Positions 1 to 6,414 of a stretch of DNA of 18,493 nucleotides are shown here, piece by piece. Every line of letters begins with the position of its first letter. Within the stretch, counting starts at the first letter, position 1. The DNA comes from an uncultured Acetatifactor sp. (lineage in GTDB: Bacteria > Bacillota > Clostridia > Lachnospirales > Lachnospiraceae), in the NCBI GenBank assembly GCA_910585015.1, contig CAJUCT010000056.1, forward strand, positions 1-18,493, given 5' to 3'. Under the pieces are notes generated by a model. That model was given only the letters and a program-made list of their open reading frames with translations, did no database searches and was not told the origin of the DNA. The translations under genes were made by a program, and so were the position numbers.

Positions 1-2
1 AT

Positions 3-680
3 TTAGAACTGCGGAGCGGACAGCGTGCCGACTGGACTTCCAGAGGGAAGCTCAAGGGCACAGTTGCCGACTTCAACAAGGTACAGGCGGCTATGGATTT
101 TCTGCGGAAAAAAGAAATCTCCACCGTAGAGAGCCTTGACACCCGGCTGGATGAAATCAGCCAGACCGCCGTTTCTGTCATGGCGAGCGTGAAAAAAAGC
201 GAGAAGCGCATCAAAGCCATCGACACCATGCTGTCCTACATTGACAAATACGAAGCGGGCAAGCCAGTCCATAAGGAGTATGCCGCTATCGGCTGGAAGA
301 AGAAAAAAGAGCAGTTTGCGGAGAGCCACCGGGAGGAACTGGACGCTTACAATGCCGCCATCCGGTATTTGAAAGCCAACCTGAAAGGCAACTCCTACTC
401 CCGCAAAGATTTGGAAGCGGAACGGGAACAGCTTGCTTCTGCCCTGCCGGAACAGGGGGAGGAGCTGGAAGCGGTTCAGGCAGATGTAAAAGTGCTGCGG
501 GATGTGCGCCGCTGGCTCAATCAGGTATTGCCGTCCGAGCAGTACCGCCAGACCGCCGAGCCGGGGAAGAAACCGTCCGTTCAGGAGAACCTGAAAGGAC
601 GGCAGGAACGCATCCGGCAGGAGCAGGCAGGGAAACAGAAGCCGCCCCGGACACAGAAACAACAGAATATGGAACTTTAA
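3..680 (+). CDS. Relaxase (MobA/MobL-type), C-terminal part, 5' end outside window
   Basis: An open frame enters from the left edge and runs 226 codons to TAA at 678-680. An ATG at 93 exists, but the same frame is open and sensible upstream of it, so this is the tail of a longer protein. The visible part is mostly charged alpha helix with repeated Glu/Lys/Gln and a final Lys/Gln-rich, Pro-containing tail. Its layout (a segment running AMDFLRKKEISTVESL, then an amphipathic coil, then a KKKKEQF stretch) resembles the C-terminal region of MobA/MobL relaxases, also seen in the separate relaxase remnant near 16.1-17.4 kb. The HUH nicking domain is not in the window, so the family call rests on the tail and on the primase/VapE/TnpW neighbours. 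The parent protein would nick oriT and pilot the strand during mobilization. Confidence 0.62.
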   Translation, partial: LELRSGQRADWTSRGKLKGTVADFNKVQAAMDFLRKKEISTVESLDTRLDEISQTAVSVMASVKKSEKRIKAIDTMLSYIDKYEAGKPVHKEYAAIGWKKKKEQFAESHREELDAYNAAIRYLKANLKGNSYSRKDLEAEREQLASALPEQGEELEAVQADVKVLRDVRRWLNQVLPSEQYRQTAEPGKKPSVQENLKGRQERIRQEQAGKQKPPRTQKQQNMEL

Positions 681-682
681 AC

Positions 683-725
683 AGGCACTTGTTTTGTGAT
701 TGGAAATCGCTGGCAGGTGCTTTTT
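683..725 (+). terminator. Rho-independent terminator after the relaxase gene
   Basis: GCACTTG at 685-691 pairs with CAGGTGC at 714-720 (seven pairs, one G-U), with G684-U721 and A683-U722 able to extend it. Five T follow at 721-725. It starts three bases after the relaxase stop codon, the expected place. Confidence 0.55.
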
Positions 726-751
726 CATTTTAAACAAGATGGATTTACAGA

Positions 752-782
752 CAACGTGAACGACATTGTGCCGCTCACGTTG
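752..782. repeat. Inverted repeat in the leader of the CHC2 gene
   Basis: CAACGTGA (752-759) and TCACGTTG (775-782) are perfect 8-bp arms separated by 15 bases; CG/CG inside (761-762, 772-773) can add two pairs. It sits just upstream of the AGGAGG of the next gene. It could be an operator or an RNA hairpin affecting translation. There is no T-run, so it is not a terminator. Confidence 0.4.
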
Positions 783-805
783 GGATTATCAGGAGGAAAC
801 GCCTA

Positions 806-1453
806 TTGAACGTATTTGAAGCCGTGAAGCAGTCCGTCACCACAAGGCAGGCTGCGGAGCGTTATGGAATAAAAGTAAACCGGAACGGGATGTGTGTCTG
901 CCCGTTCCACAACGACAAGAACCCAAGCATGAAGGTTGACCGCCGCTTTTACTGTTTCGGCTGCGGAGCCACCGGGGACGTGATTGACTTTGTTTCCCGG
1001 CTCCACGGTATAGGCAGTAAAGAAGCCGCCCTCATGCTGGCGCAGGACTTCTCCATCCCCTATGAGGATAGAAAGAACACCGGGAAGCAGCCCATCCGGC
1101 CACGCTTACGGAGGGAAAGCGAAGAACAGAAATTTAAGCGCATGGAGCGGCACTGTTTCCGGGTGCTGTCCGACTATTACCATCTCCTGCGCCGCTGGAA
1201 GGAGGAATACGCCCCACGCCAGCCGGATGAAGCATGGAACCCCCGGTTTGTGGAAGCCCTGCAGAACATGAGCCGGGTGGAATACCTGATGGACGTACTT
1301 CTATCGGGGGAACTTCCAGAGCGGGCAGCCCTTATCACAGGACACGGAAAGGAAGTGAGGAACCTTGAAAGGCGAATGGCAGAACTTACCGCCAGAGATA
1401 CGGCAGGAAGTAAAGAACATGGCAGAAAACACCGAGCCGCCCCGGAGCGTTGA
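806..1453 (+). CDS. CHC2 zinc-finger, DNA primase-like protein of a mobilizable element
   Basis: 215 residues. The N-terminus carries a CHC2 zinc finger as in DnaG-type primases: Cys32 and His35 in CPFHNDKNPS, then Cys50 and Cys53 in YCFGCGATGD. A short helical region with SKEAALMLAQDF follows, as in the family. There is no TOPRIM catalytic domain, so on its own it would be a DNA-binding or recruiting module, probably working with the downstream VapE-like ATPase in element replication. TTG at 806 is chosen as start because AGGAGG (790-795) lies ten bases upstream and the zinc-finger domain begins directly after; no better ATG precedes the finger. The 3' end overlaps the next gene in another frame, suggesting translational coupling. 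Confidence 0.82.
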   Translation: MNVFEAVKQSVTTRQAAERYGIKVNRNGMCVCPFHNDKNPSMKVDRRFYCFGCGATGDVIDFVSRLHGIGSKEAALMLAQDFSIPYEDRKNTGKQPIRPRLRRESEEQKFKRMERHCFRVLSDYYHLLRRWKEEYAPRQPDEAWNPRFVEALQNMSRVEYLMDVLLSGELPERAALITGHGKEVRNLERRMAELTARDTAGSKEHGRKHRAAPER

Positions 1454-2762
1454 GGACGTCAAAGCCTTGCTGGAAACCACCGAAAAAGGCGGCTTCCGAA
1501 ACAGCATCCGCAACTGCCTGACCGTGTTCCAGTGCGACCCGCTCCTGTCCGGGGCGGTTGCTTATAACCTTCTGACCGACCGCACCGACATTTTAAAACC
1601 TATCGGCTACAAAAGAACCCCGGACAGCCCCATGACCGACACCGACATGAAATATATCCGGCTGTATCTGGAAGAAACTTACGGCCTGACAAGCGAAAAG
1701 AAGATACAGGACGCTGCCGACCTTGCCGCCCACCAGAACAGCTACCACCCTGTTCGGGAGTATTTAAACAGCCTGACATGGGACGGAACCGAACGGATAC
1801 GCTTCTGCCTGCGGCACTTTCTGGGAGCCGGTGAGAACGATTACACTTACCAATCCCTGCGCCTGTTCTTGTTGGGAGCCATCCACTGGGCATTTTCCCC
1901 CGGCTGTAAATTTGAGGTCATGCTCTGTCTGGTAGGCGGGCAGGGAGCCGGGAAGTCCACCTTCTTCCGCCTGCTGGCGGTCAAAGACGAGTGGTTCTCC
2001 GATGATTTACGGAAGCTGGACGACGACAACGTATACCGCAAGCTGCAAGGCCACTGGATAATCGAGATGTCAGAGATGATTGCCACCGCAAACGCCAAGA
2101 GCATAGAGGAAATCAAGTCATTTTTGAGCCGCCAGAAGGAGGTTTACAAGATACCCTATGAAACCCACCCGGCAGACCGCCCAAGGCAGTGCGTGTTCGG
2201 CGGCACGTCCAACGCCCTTGACTTCCTGCCCCTTGACCGCTCCGGCAACCGCCGCTTTATCCCCATACAGGTATGCCCGGAACAGGCGGAAACACACATT
2301 TTAGAGGACGAAGCCGCTTCCAGAGCCTATTTAAACCAAGTATGGGCGGAAGCGATGGAGATTTACAGAAGCGGCAGATGGAAGCTGACATTCAGCCCGG
2401 AAATGGTGCGCTATCTAAAAGAACACCAGCGGGACTTTATGCCGGAGGACACCAAAGCCGGGATGATTCAGGCTTTCCTTGACAGCTACCCCGGCGATAC
2501 CGTCTGCTCCAAACAGCTTTACAAAGAAGCCTTAAACCACGCTTTTGACGAGCCGAAACAATGGGAAATCCGGGAAATCAACGAGATAATGAACCAGTGC
2601 GTCACTGGCTGGAATTATTTCTCCAATCCCCGGATGTTTGCCGGGTACGGCAGACAAAAAGGATGGGAACGGGAGCAGCCGACAACGGACACCGGCAACG
2701 GGGCGGGAAAAACCCCGGAGGGATTTACGCCAGTGTCGGAGCAGATGGAGCTTCCCTTCTGA
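1419..2762 (+). CDS. VapE/DUF3991-like P-loop ATPase (virulence-associated protein E family)
   Basis: 447 residues from ATG 1419, which has AGGAAG (1405-1410) eight bases upstream; a TTG at 1365 in frame would add 18 residues and cannot be excluded. The P-loop GGQGAGKST lies at about residues 173-181 and a Walker-B-like WIIEMSEM at 213-220. The conserved VapE stretches EWFSDDLRKLDDDNVYRKLQ and FLSRQKEVYK follow. VapE proteins are SF3-like helicase/ATPase domains of phages and mobile elements, often paired with a primase, so a role in initiating or driving replication of the excised element is likely. It overlaps the CHC2 gene by 35 bases and ends in a C-terminal tail finishing EQMELPF. Confidence 0.88.
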   Translation: MAENTEPPRSVEDVKALLETTEKGGFRNSIRNCLTVFQCDPLLSGAVAYNLLTDRTDILKPIGYKRTPDSPMTDTDMKYIRLYLEETYGLTSEKKIQDAADLAAHQNSYHPVREYLNSLTWDGTERIRFCLRHFLGAGENDYTYQSLRLFLLGAIHWAFSPGCKFEVMLCLVGGQGAGKSTFFRLLAVKDEWFSDDLRKLDDDNVYRKLQGHWIIEMSEMIATANAKSIEEIKSFLSRQKEVYKIPYETHPADRPRQCVFGGTSNALDFLPLDRSGNRRFIPIQVCPEQAETHILEDEAASRAYLNQVWAEAMEIYRSGRWKLTFSPEMVRYLKEHQRDFMPEDTKAGMIQAFLDSYPGDTVCSKQLYKEALNHAFDEPKQWEIREINEIMNQCVTGWNYFSNPRMFAGYGRQKGWEREQPTTDTGNGAGKTPEGFTPVSEQMELPF

Positions 2763-2780
2763 AAAAATCCGACAAATGAC

Positions 2781-2974
2781 AGCCCGTTGTACACTTCGTT
2801 GCTATCCCGTTGCCGGGCCGGTTGCCGGGCAAAATCCCGTAACTGCGGGCTTTTCTCCCCTTTAACAACCAAAGCAACAGAAAAATAAAAGAAAAAGTAT
2901 AAAATAACCCAACTGCCAGACAAGGATTAGTTCCAAGGTTTTTTGAAGCCCGTTGCCGGACTTCGTTGCCGACC
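2781..2974. repeat. Cluster of GTTGCCGG-type repeats and hairpins between vapE and tnpW
   Basis: The word GTTGCCGGGC occurs at 2809-2818 and 2821-2830, two bases apart. A longer imperfect repeat starts AGCCCGTTG and continues ACTTCGTTGC at 2781-2803 and again at 2947-2970. CCCG (2836-2839) and CGGG (2846-2849) form a short hairpin followed by CTTTTCT, which may be a weak terminator for vapE. No convincing gene fits this GC-rich stretch. Possible roles are a terminator/attenuator pair, a res-like or oriT-like site, or simple repeat expansion. Confidence 0.45.
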
Positions 2975-2990
2975 TTCCCTGTCTGGCTGT
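2915..2990 (+). promoter_or_regulatory. Hairpin-rich leader of tnpW, possible attenuator
   Basis: GCCAGACA (2915-2922) is complementary to TGTCTGGC (2980-2987), enclosing an inner GAAG/CTTC hairpin (2945-2948, 2961-2964) and followed by TGTTTTC. The structure ends about ten bases before GGAGG of tnpW, so alternative folding could gate read-through into the tnpW-recombinase genes. Folding is by eye only. Confidence 0.35.
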
Positions 2991-3015
2991 TTTCATGTAT
3001 GGAGGACAACTGCCT

Positions 3016-3213
3016 ATGGCGAAAAATAAAACAGAGATTCATGTCACCACAGTATTTGACGGCGAACTGGACGCTACGGACGTTTTCGTGAGCCTTATCG
3101 CACAGAAACACAGCAGAAAAACAGATAAAGAATATCTTGCTAAATCACAAGAAATGGGGTATAATAAAGATGAGGTTCCAAGTGACCGTGTTCCGTCTGG
3201 ATTGTGCGGGTAA
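3016..3213 (+). CDS. tnpW: TnpW-like small transposon protein
   Basis: 65 residues starting MAKNKTEIHV, with the core FVSLIAQK and the terminal PSGLCG that I recognise from TnpW-type small proteins encoded directly before large serine recombinases. ATG 3016 has GGAGG at 3001-3005; an in-frame ATG at 2998 overlaps that Shine-Dalgarno and is less likely. The stop is followed six bases later by the recombinase ATG, so the two are one transcription unit. The protein's role is not established; location suggests an accessory to excision or recombinase expression. Confidence 0.68.
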   Translation: MAKNKTEIHVTTVFDGELDATDVFVSLIAQKHSRKTDKEYLAKSQEMGYNKDEVPSDRVPSGLCG

Positions 3214-3219
3214 ACGGTT

Positions 3220-3459
3220 ATGATGAACGCAATGGAATATACAGGGATGGACACACTTCTTGCCGGGAGCTTCCGGGCAGCTATCTATTGCAGGCTGTCC
3301 AAGGACGACGACCTTGACGGGACGAGCGCCAGTATCGAGAACCAGCGGGATATGCTGGAAAAGTTCTGCCAGAAGCAGGGATGGGAGGTTACGGCAGTCT
3401 ATCAGGACGAAGGGATCACTGGGTCGAAAAATAGGATATGTTGTAGAAAAGTGGTATAA
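3220..3459 (+). pseudogene. Large serine recombinase (TnpX/resolvase family), truncated after the catalytic serine region
   Basis: The first ~70 codons are a clear serine-recombinase N-terminus: AIYCRLSKDD with the nucleophilic serine at residue 27, SASIENQRDMLEKFC and YQDEG. Past GITG (about 3415-3426) the reading frame stops matching the family, and it terminates at 3457-3459. Complete proteins of this family run to roughly 500 residues or more, so DNA-binding and zinc-ribbon regions and most of the catalytic domain are missing. The break coincides with a switch from GC-rich to AT-rich sequence, so an insertion or deletion removed the rest. The product should be inactive. Confidence 0.85.
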
Positions 3460-3468
3460 TTTGAAAAT

Positions 3469-3514
3469 AACTCGATTTAAAAGTTGTCGAATTATATCAC
3501 TTTTAAATTGAGTT
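3469..3514. repeat. 16-bp AT-rich inverted repeat at the element junction
   Basis: The arms 3469-3484 and 3499-3514 pair along their full length, with a single G-U (G3474 with U3509), around a 14-base loop. It lies 35-45 bases after the recombinase breaks off. It could act as a bidirectional terminator isolating the following operon, although there is no strong T-run, or be a remnant of a transposable-element end. Confidence 0.5.
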
Positions 3515-3788
3515 TCACGGATTAAGGTGTTACATTTTGCTTCTGGGATGCTGGGTGATTGGGAGGTGCGACTGGTTTTCATGTGTTCTGCGTAAAAAAG
3601 CAGACCTTATGGCAGAAATTTTATAGCAAACCAACAATAAGGCACCATTGGCCTGAGCGAACTGTTGAGTACAAAATATCTTAGGTAGCGGATTCGAAAT
3701 CCAACTGGGACAGGCAAAAAGGTAACACTTTATCTGTACTGTTACGTACGTAGTGACGAAAATGTAGTGATGAAAATAGAAAAAAGTA
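3515..3788. other. Non-coding stretch between truncated recombinase and the main operon
   Basis: No open frame here has a ribosome binding site or recognisable protein on either strand. Several short complementary pairs are visible in series: TCTGC/GCAGA (3587-3591, 3600-3604), CCTTAT/ATAAGG (3605-3610, 3637-3642), GGATT/AATCC (3690-3694, 3698-3702) and GTAAC/GTTAC (3722-3726, 3741-3745). This may be a structured RNA or the worn end of a mobile element. No known RNA family was recognised. Confidence 0.35.
3750..3777. repeat. Tandem 14-bp direct repeat upstream of the operon promoter (candidate operator)
   Basis: GTAGTGACGAAAAT (3750-3763) is followed immediately by GTAGTGATGAAAAT (3764-3777), 13 of 14 bases identical. 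The pair ends 11 bases before the -35 box of the promoter at 3789, a position suited to a regulator's binding site. No DNA-binding regulator is obvious next to it. Confidence 0.45.
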
Positions 3789-3816
3789 TTGATTGTAGTC
3801 GAAATTATGTTATAAT
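3789..3816 (+). promoter_or_regulatory. Putative sigma-A promoter of the Ubl/TerY-P operon
   Basis: TTGATT (3789-3794), 16-base spacer, perfect TATAAT (3811-3816), in AT-rich DNA. Transcription would start near 3823, leaving a leader of about 145 bases before the first gene's ribosome binding site. Confidence 0.55.
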
Positions 3817-3967
3817 ATATTATAAATGTCGATAAGTATATAAAAAAATTATTATAAAGTAAATGGGGCAATATACGTCGGATCATATATGGTCCTCCTT
3901 CAGCTTAATAATACCAGATTTATTTCAAAAAGTCGTTTTGAATTTAATTATCCATAGGAGGAAAAGT

Positions 3968-4558
3968 ATGGAGGATTTGATAAAATGGATTATTGAAAAT
4001 AAGGAATTAGTTTTATTTGCAAGTATTAGCATTGCGATTGGTATTGCGTTATGTATTAATATTTCAATTCCAATTAAATTTCATTTTGGCAAAACAGAAA
4101 TTAATAAAATTATAAATAATAATGGTAATACAGGGAAAGGGCAAGGGGAAAAGAATCATCATTCTAAAAAACAAAAAAAAACAGAAAAAAAGAATACAGG
4201 TAATAATCAGGCTATAAAATTGCTCAACACCCGATTATATGCGGTTGGCATAAAAGGAAGGGTATATACTAAGGAGTTTCGGAAACTGATTATTCATAAT
4301 TTTGGTATAGAAATATCTTTGATAAACAATTCAAACGTATTACAAAATGTAAATATAAAATGGTGCATATGTAGCAATGGCGCAGAAATAGAAAACAGAA
4401 CATGTCACAAGCGGATAAATGCCAATCAGAGAGTGGATAAAGAGTTCTATGTAGAAAAACGGGTGTTTAAACAATTGAGAAGCGGTCAATATGATTCTAA
4501 ATTGTTGATAAATAATCGTATTGTAAAGAAAGAATGTTTTACAATAATGGATAAATAA
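3968..4558 (+). CDS. Membrane-anchored protein with C-terminal beta-rich domain, first gene of operon
   Basis: 196 residues; function not recognised. ATG 3968 is chosen over an in-frame ATG at 3863 because AGGAGG (3956-3961) stands six bases before it and a hydrophobic segment follows directly. Residues ~13-36 form one transmembrane helix, then a Lys/Asn-rich linker (about 45-80), then a domain of roughly 115 residues. That domain aligns end to end with the next gene's product: VYTKEF / VYTKHI, HNFGIEI / HNFGVEI, FYVEKRVF / FYVKEENF, and a C-terminal Met/Asn-x-x-Lys. The positively charged linker after the helix suggests the domain is cytoplasmic. It may place the pathway at the membrane. Low GC and Asn/Ile-rich, like the rest of the cluster. 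Confidence 0.75.
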   Translation: MEDLIKWIIENKELVLFASISIAIGIALCINISIPIKFHFGKTEINKIINNNGNTGKGQGEKNHHSKKQKKTEKKNTGNNQAIKLLNTRLYAVGIKGRVYTKEFRKLIIHNFGIEISLINNSNVLQNVNIKWCICSNGAEIENRTCHKRINANQRVDKEFYVEKRVFKQLRSGQYDSKLLINNRIVKKECFTIMDK

Positions 4559-4572
4559 GGAGAAACATAATT

Positions 4573-4962
4573 ATGATGATTCCATTAAATTCTTCATCTC
4601 AGAAGAAGCGTCCTCCGTTAGAGTTGTTAAGCATAAAATTATATTCAACTGGATTAAATAAAGTGTACACAAAACACATTTATAAGTCTATGAACCATAA
4701 TTTTGGGGTTGAAATTGTAATCAGAAATAATACTTCCAAATTACAGCATATGAAAATTGTTGGCTATATTTATGACAAACATGGAGAAGCTGTAACCAGA
4801 TGGAACCGGATGAAAAAAATAGATCAGCATGGTATGATGGCATATGATTTTTATGTAAAAGAAGAAAATTTTTCTCGAATGAGGCAAGGAAAATACAAAA
4901 TTCAGTTTTGGATTAATGACAAAAAAGTTCAGCATGAATATTTTAATATTACAAATAAATAA
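4573..4962 (+). CDS. Small soluble paralogue of the preceding protein's C-terminal domain
   Basis: 129 residues, no membrane segment or signal peptide; function not recognised. It is essentially the ~115-residue domain of the preceding gene without its anchor: KLYSTGLNKVYTK, MNHNFGVEIVIRNN, YDFYVKEENFSRMRQGKY and FNITNK all have counterparts there. The alternating hydrophobic pattern suggests a beta-sandwich. TAAGGAG overlaps the upstream stop codon (4556-4562), ten bases before ATG 4573; a second ATG follows at 4576. Adjacent position and similarity indicate tandem duplication. After it comes a 139-base AT-rich gap (4963-5101) with no gene that I can support. Confidence 0.75.
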   Translation: MMIPLNSSSQKKRPPLELLSIKLYSTGLNKVYTKHIYKSMNHNFGVEIVIRNNTSKLQHMKIVGYIYDKHGEAVTRWNRMKKIDQHGMMAYDFYVKEENFSRMRQGKYKIQFWINDKKVQHEYFNITNK

Positions 4963-5101
4963 AACTTAATACGTTAGGAGTGCAAGATATTATTTTTTGT
5001 TGAGTGTTTGAAGTTCAAATGGTTTTGTCGTATAAGTTAAAAATACTACAAATATAAGTATGCACAAATTTTATTACAAATATCTTAAGGAGGTTGCTAT
5101 T

Positions 5102-5665
5102 TTGAAAGTTGCTGTTTTTTTTGATTATGCAAATATTCATGCCGCATCCAAAGAACTTCACTGTAAGGTGGATTACGGAGCATTGCTTGAATATCTTGCA
5201 GATGATATGGAGCAGAGAAGTTTGCAAGTGGCCTATGCTTATGTGCCGATTGATCCGAGGCAGGAGCATGCTATGGATGAAACTATTGCAAGATTGTGGA
5301 AACAGGGTTATATTGTGAAATCAAAAGTAGGTTTTATAGTAGGTGACACCTACAAATGTGATTTTGATGTTGAAATGACGCTGGATATGACCCGGGTAGC
5401 TTTAGAAATGGATCCTGATATTGTCGTTCTTGTCAGCGGCGACAGAGATTTTATCCCTATAGTTTTATATATGAGAGATAAGGGGATAAGGGTTGAAGTA
5501 GCATCATTTGATAATTCTATGTCAAAACAGATGTCCTATAAATGTTCTGGATATATTAGCTTGGATACACTCATTCATGTGCAGAATGATACGGAAGAGG
5601 ATGATGATACTGTAGAAGAGATGAGTTATTATACCGCAAATATAGAAGTAAAAGAGGAGGAATAA
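5102..5665 (+). CDS. NYN/LabA-type (DUF88) putative RNase
   Basis: 187 residues. The start is TTG 5102, with TAAGGAGG (5086-5093) eight bases upstream; an ATG at 5060 in the same frame lacks a ribosome binding site and would add residues ahead of the domain's first strand. The NYN (PIN-like) fold is shown by VAVFFDYANI with Asp8, the acidic cluster CDFDVEMTLDM (Asp87, Asp89, Asp95), and VLVSGDRDF with Asp114 and Asp116. These are the metal-binding acids of LabA/NYN nucleases, and all appear present, so it is probably an active metal-dependent RNase. The last ~25 residues are an acidic tail (NDTEEDDDTVEE). It ends one base before the next gene's ATG. Substrate unknown. Confidence 0.85.
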   Translation: MKVAVFFDYANIHAASKELHCKVDYGALLEYLADDMEQRSLQVAYAYVPIDPRQEHAMDETIARLWKQGYIVKSKVGFIVGDTYKCDFDVEMTLDMTRVALEMDPDIVVLVSGDRDFIPIVLYMRDKGIRVEVASFDNSMSKQMSYKCSGYISLDTLIHVQNDTEEDDDTVEEMSYYTANIEVKEEE

Positions 5666-5666
5666 T

Positions 5667-6392
5667 ATGCCAGCAGTATTTGTAAATGGAAAGAAAACAT
5701 TTATACCAAATTCTCAGGCTACGGCAGATGATATTATAAGCCGTTCTGGAAAAAAGAATGTAGACCCAAGAACACGTACACCAATTATTGTTGGTACAGG
5801 AAAGAATGTTCGAATGCATCCGGGTAAAACATACACTTTGCATGAGGGTGACAAGTTTAAGATTGTTCCTGATCGTGTGAAAGCGAGTGGCGAATATACT
5901 TATTTTGGAAATAAGGAACCATGGAGGAAGCAGGTTATTACAGAGCAGGTTGCCCAAGTGTCTGAAGGTTTTTTTAAGAATAGTAAGGTGGAGTTGGATG
6001 ATGACTGCAATTGGGTATTATTTCATGGATTTTTGCTGCCAGATGAATGGCAGCGAGCGAATCCAGGGCAAAGCTTTGTACAAATGATGATTATATTTCC
6101 AGATCAGTATCCGGATTTGCCAACAAATGGCTTCTATCTGCCATCAAATCTTACAGTACCATTGAATGCAGCACACTTTTATAACAGGGGTTATGGCGGA
6201 GCGTTTGGAGAGAAACCTGATGAAATGGAAGCCATGGCACAGGGAAACTGGAAATGGTACTGTACCCATATTCGACCAGGAGCATGGCAGCCGGCCCGTT
6301 TGCGACAAATCAGTGATTGGAGGAATGGGGATAATTTGTGGGATATCCTGACAATTTGTATTGATGTATTGACGTATCCTTTGGATGATTGA
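5667..6392 (+). CDS. Ubiquitin-like domain fused to an E2/UBC-fold domain
   Basis: 241 residues; GAGGAGG lies six bases before the ATG. Residues 1-75 resemble the beta-grasp ubiquitin-like domains of bacterial ubiquitin-like systems: VFVNGKK, TADDIISRSG, then HPGKTYTLHEGDKFKIVP. From ~76 the protein looks like a bacterial E2 of the Prok-E2 'family E' kind: strands around CNWVLFHGFLLPDEW, the E2-typical FPDQYPDLPTNGFYLP, and a WKWYCTHIRPGAWQP segment that places Cys199 where the E2 catalytic cysteine is expected. Two other cysteines (114, 231) are less suited. It probably receives an activated modifier from the E1 encoded next door and passes it to a target. No E3 is visible. Whether the fused Ubl is itself the modifier or only a docking domain is unknown. 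Confidence 0.72.
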   Translation: MPAVFVNGKKTFIPNSQATADDIISRSGKKNVDPRTRTPIIVGTGKNVRMHPGKTYTLHEGDKFKIVPDRVKASGEYTYFGNKEPWRKQVITEQVAQVSEGFFKNSKVELDDDCNWVLFHGFLLPDEWQRANPGQSFVQMMIIFPDQYPDLPTNGFYLPSNLTVPLNAAHFYNRGYGGAFGEKPDEMEAMAQGNWKWYCTHIRPGAWQPARLRQISDWRNGDNLWDILTICIDVLTYPLDD

Positions 6393-6414
6393 CAGAATCT
6401 GGGAGGAATTGTCA

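Larger units (their letters stand above)
1..3435 (+). mobile_element. Partial mobilizable transposon, right-hand part, broken inside its recombinase
   Basis: Five co-directional genes (relaxase C-terminus, CHC2 primase-like, VapE-like ATPase, TnpW-like, serine recombinase start) form the gene order I associate with mobilizable elements of gut Firmicutes. All are visibly GC-rich. The composition turns AT-rich around 3430, exactly where the recombinase stops matching its family. The left end lies outside the window. The right end is lost, because the catalytic remainder of the recombinase is not found anywhere in the window. The boundary is my estimate from composition and loss of homology; no target-site duplication was recognised. 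Confidence 0.6.

Noticed and set aside
3..737. Long open frame on the minus strand opposite the relaxase gene
   Set aside because: It mirrors a GC-rich coding sequence, has no ribosome binding site and gives a Leu/Phe/Arg-rich protein without family features.
2725..3111. Minus-strand frame between vapE and tnpW
   Set aside because: It overlaps repeats and tnpW, lacks a ribosome binding site and resembles no known protein.
3690..3702. GGATTCGAAATCC looking like the T-arm of a tRNA
   Set aside because: No acceptor, D or anticodon arms can be assembled around it, and no CCA-type 3' end follows.
3530..3886. Minus-strand frame of 118 codons in the gene-free stretch
   Set aside because: Composition is Ile/Tyr/Phe-rich as expected of random AT-rich DNA; no ribosome binding site or recognisable motif.
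3863..3967. Upstream ATG extension of the first operon gene
   Set aside because: The in-frame ATG at 3968 has AGGAGG at ideal spacing and begins directly before the membrane segment; the extension has no ribosome binding site.
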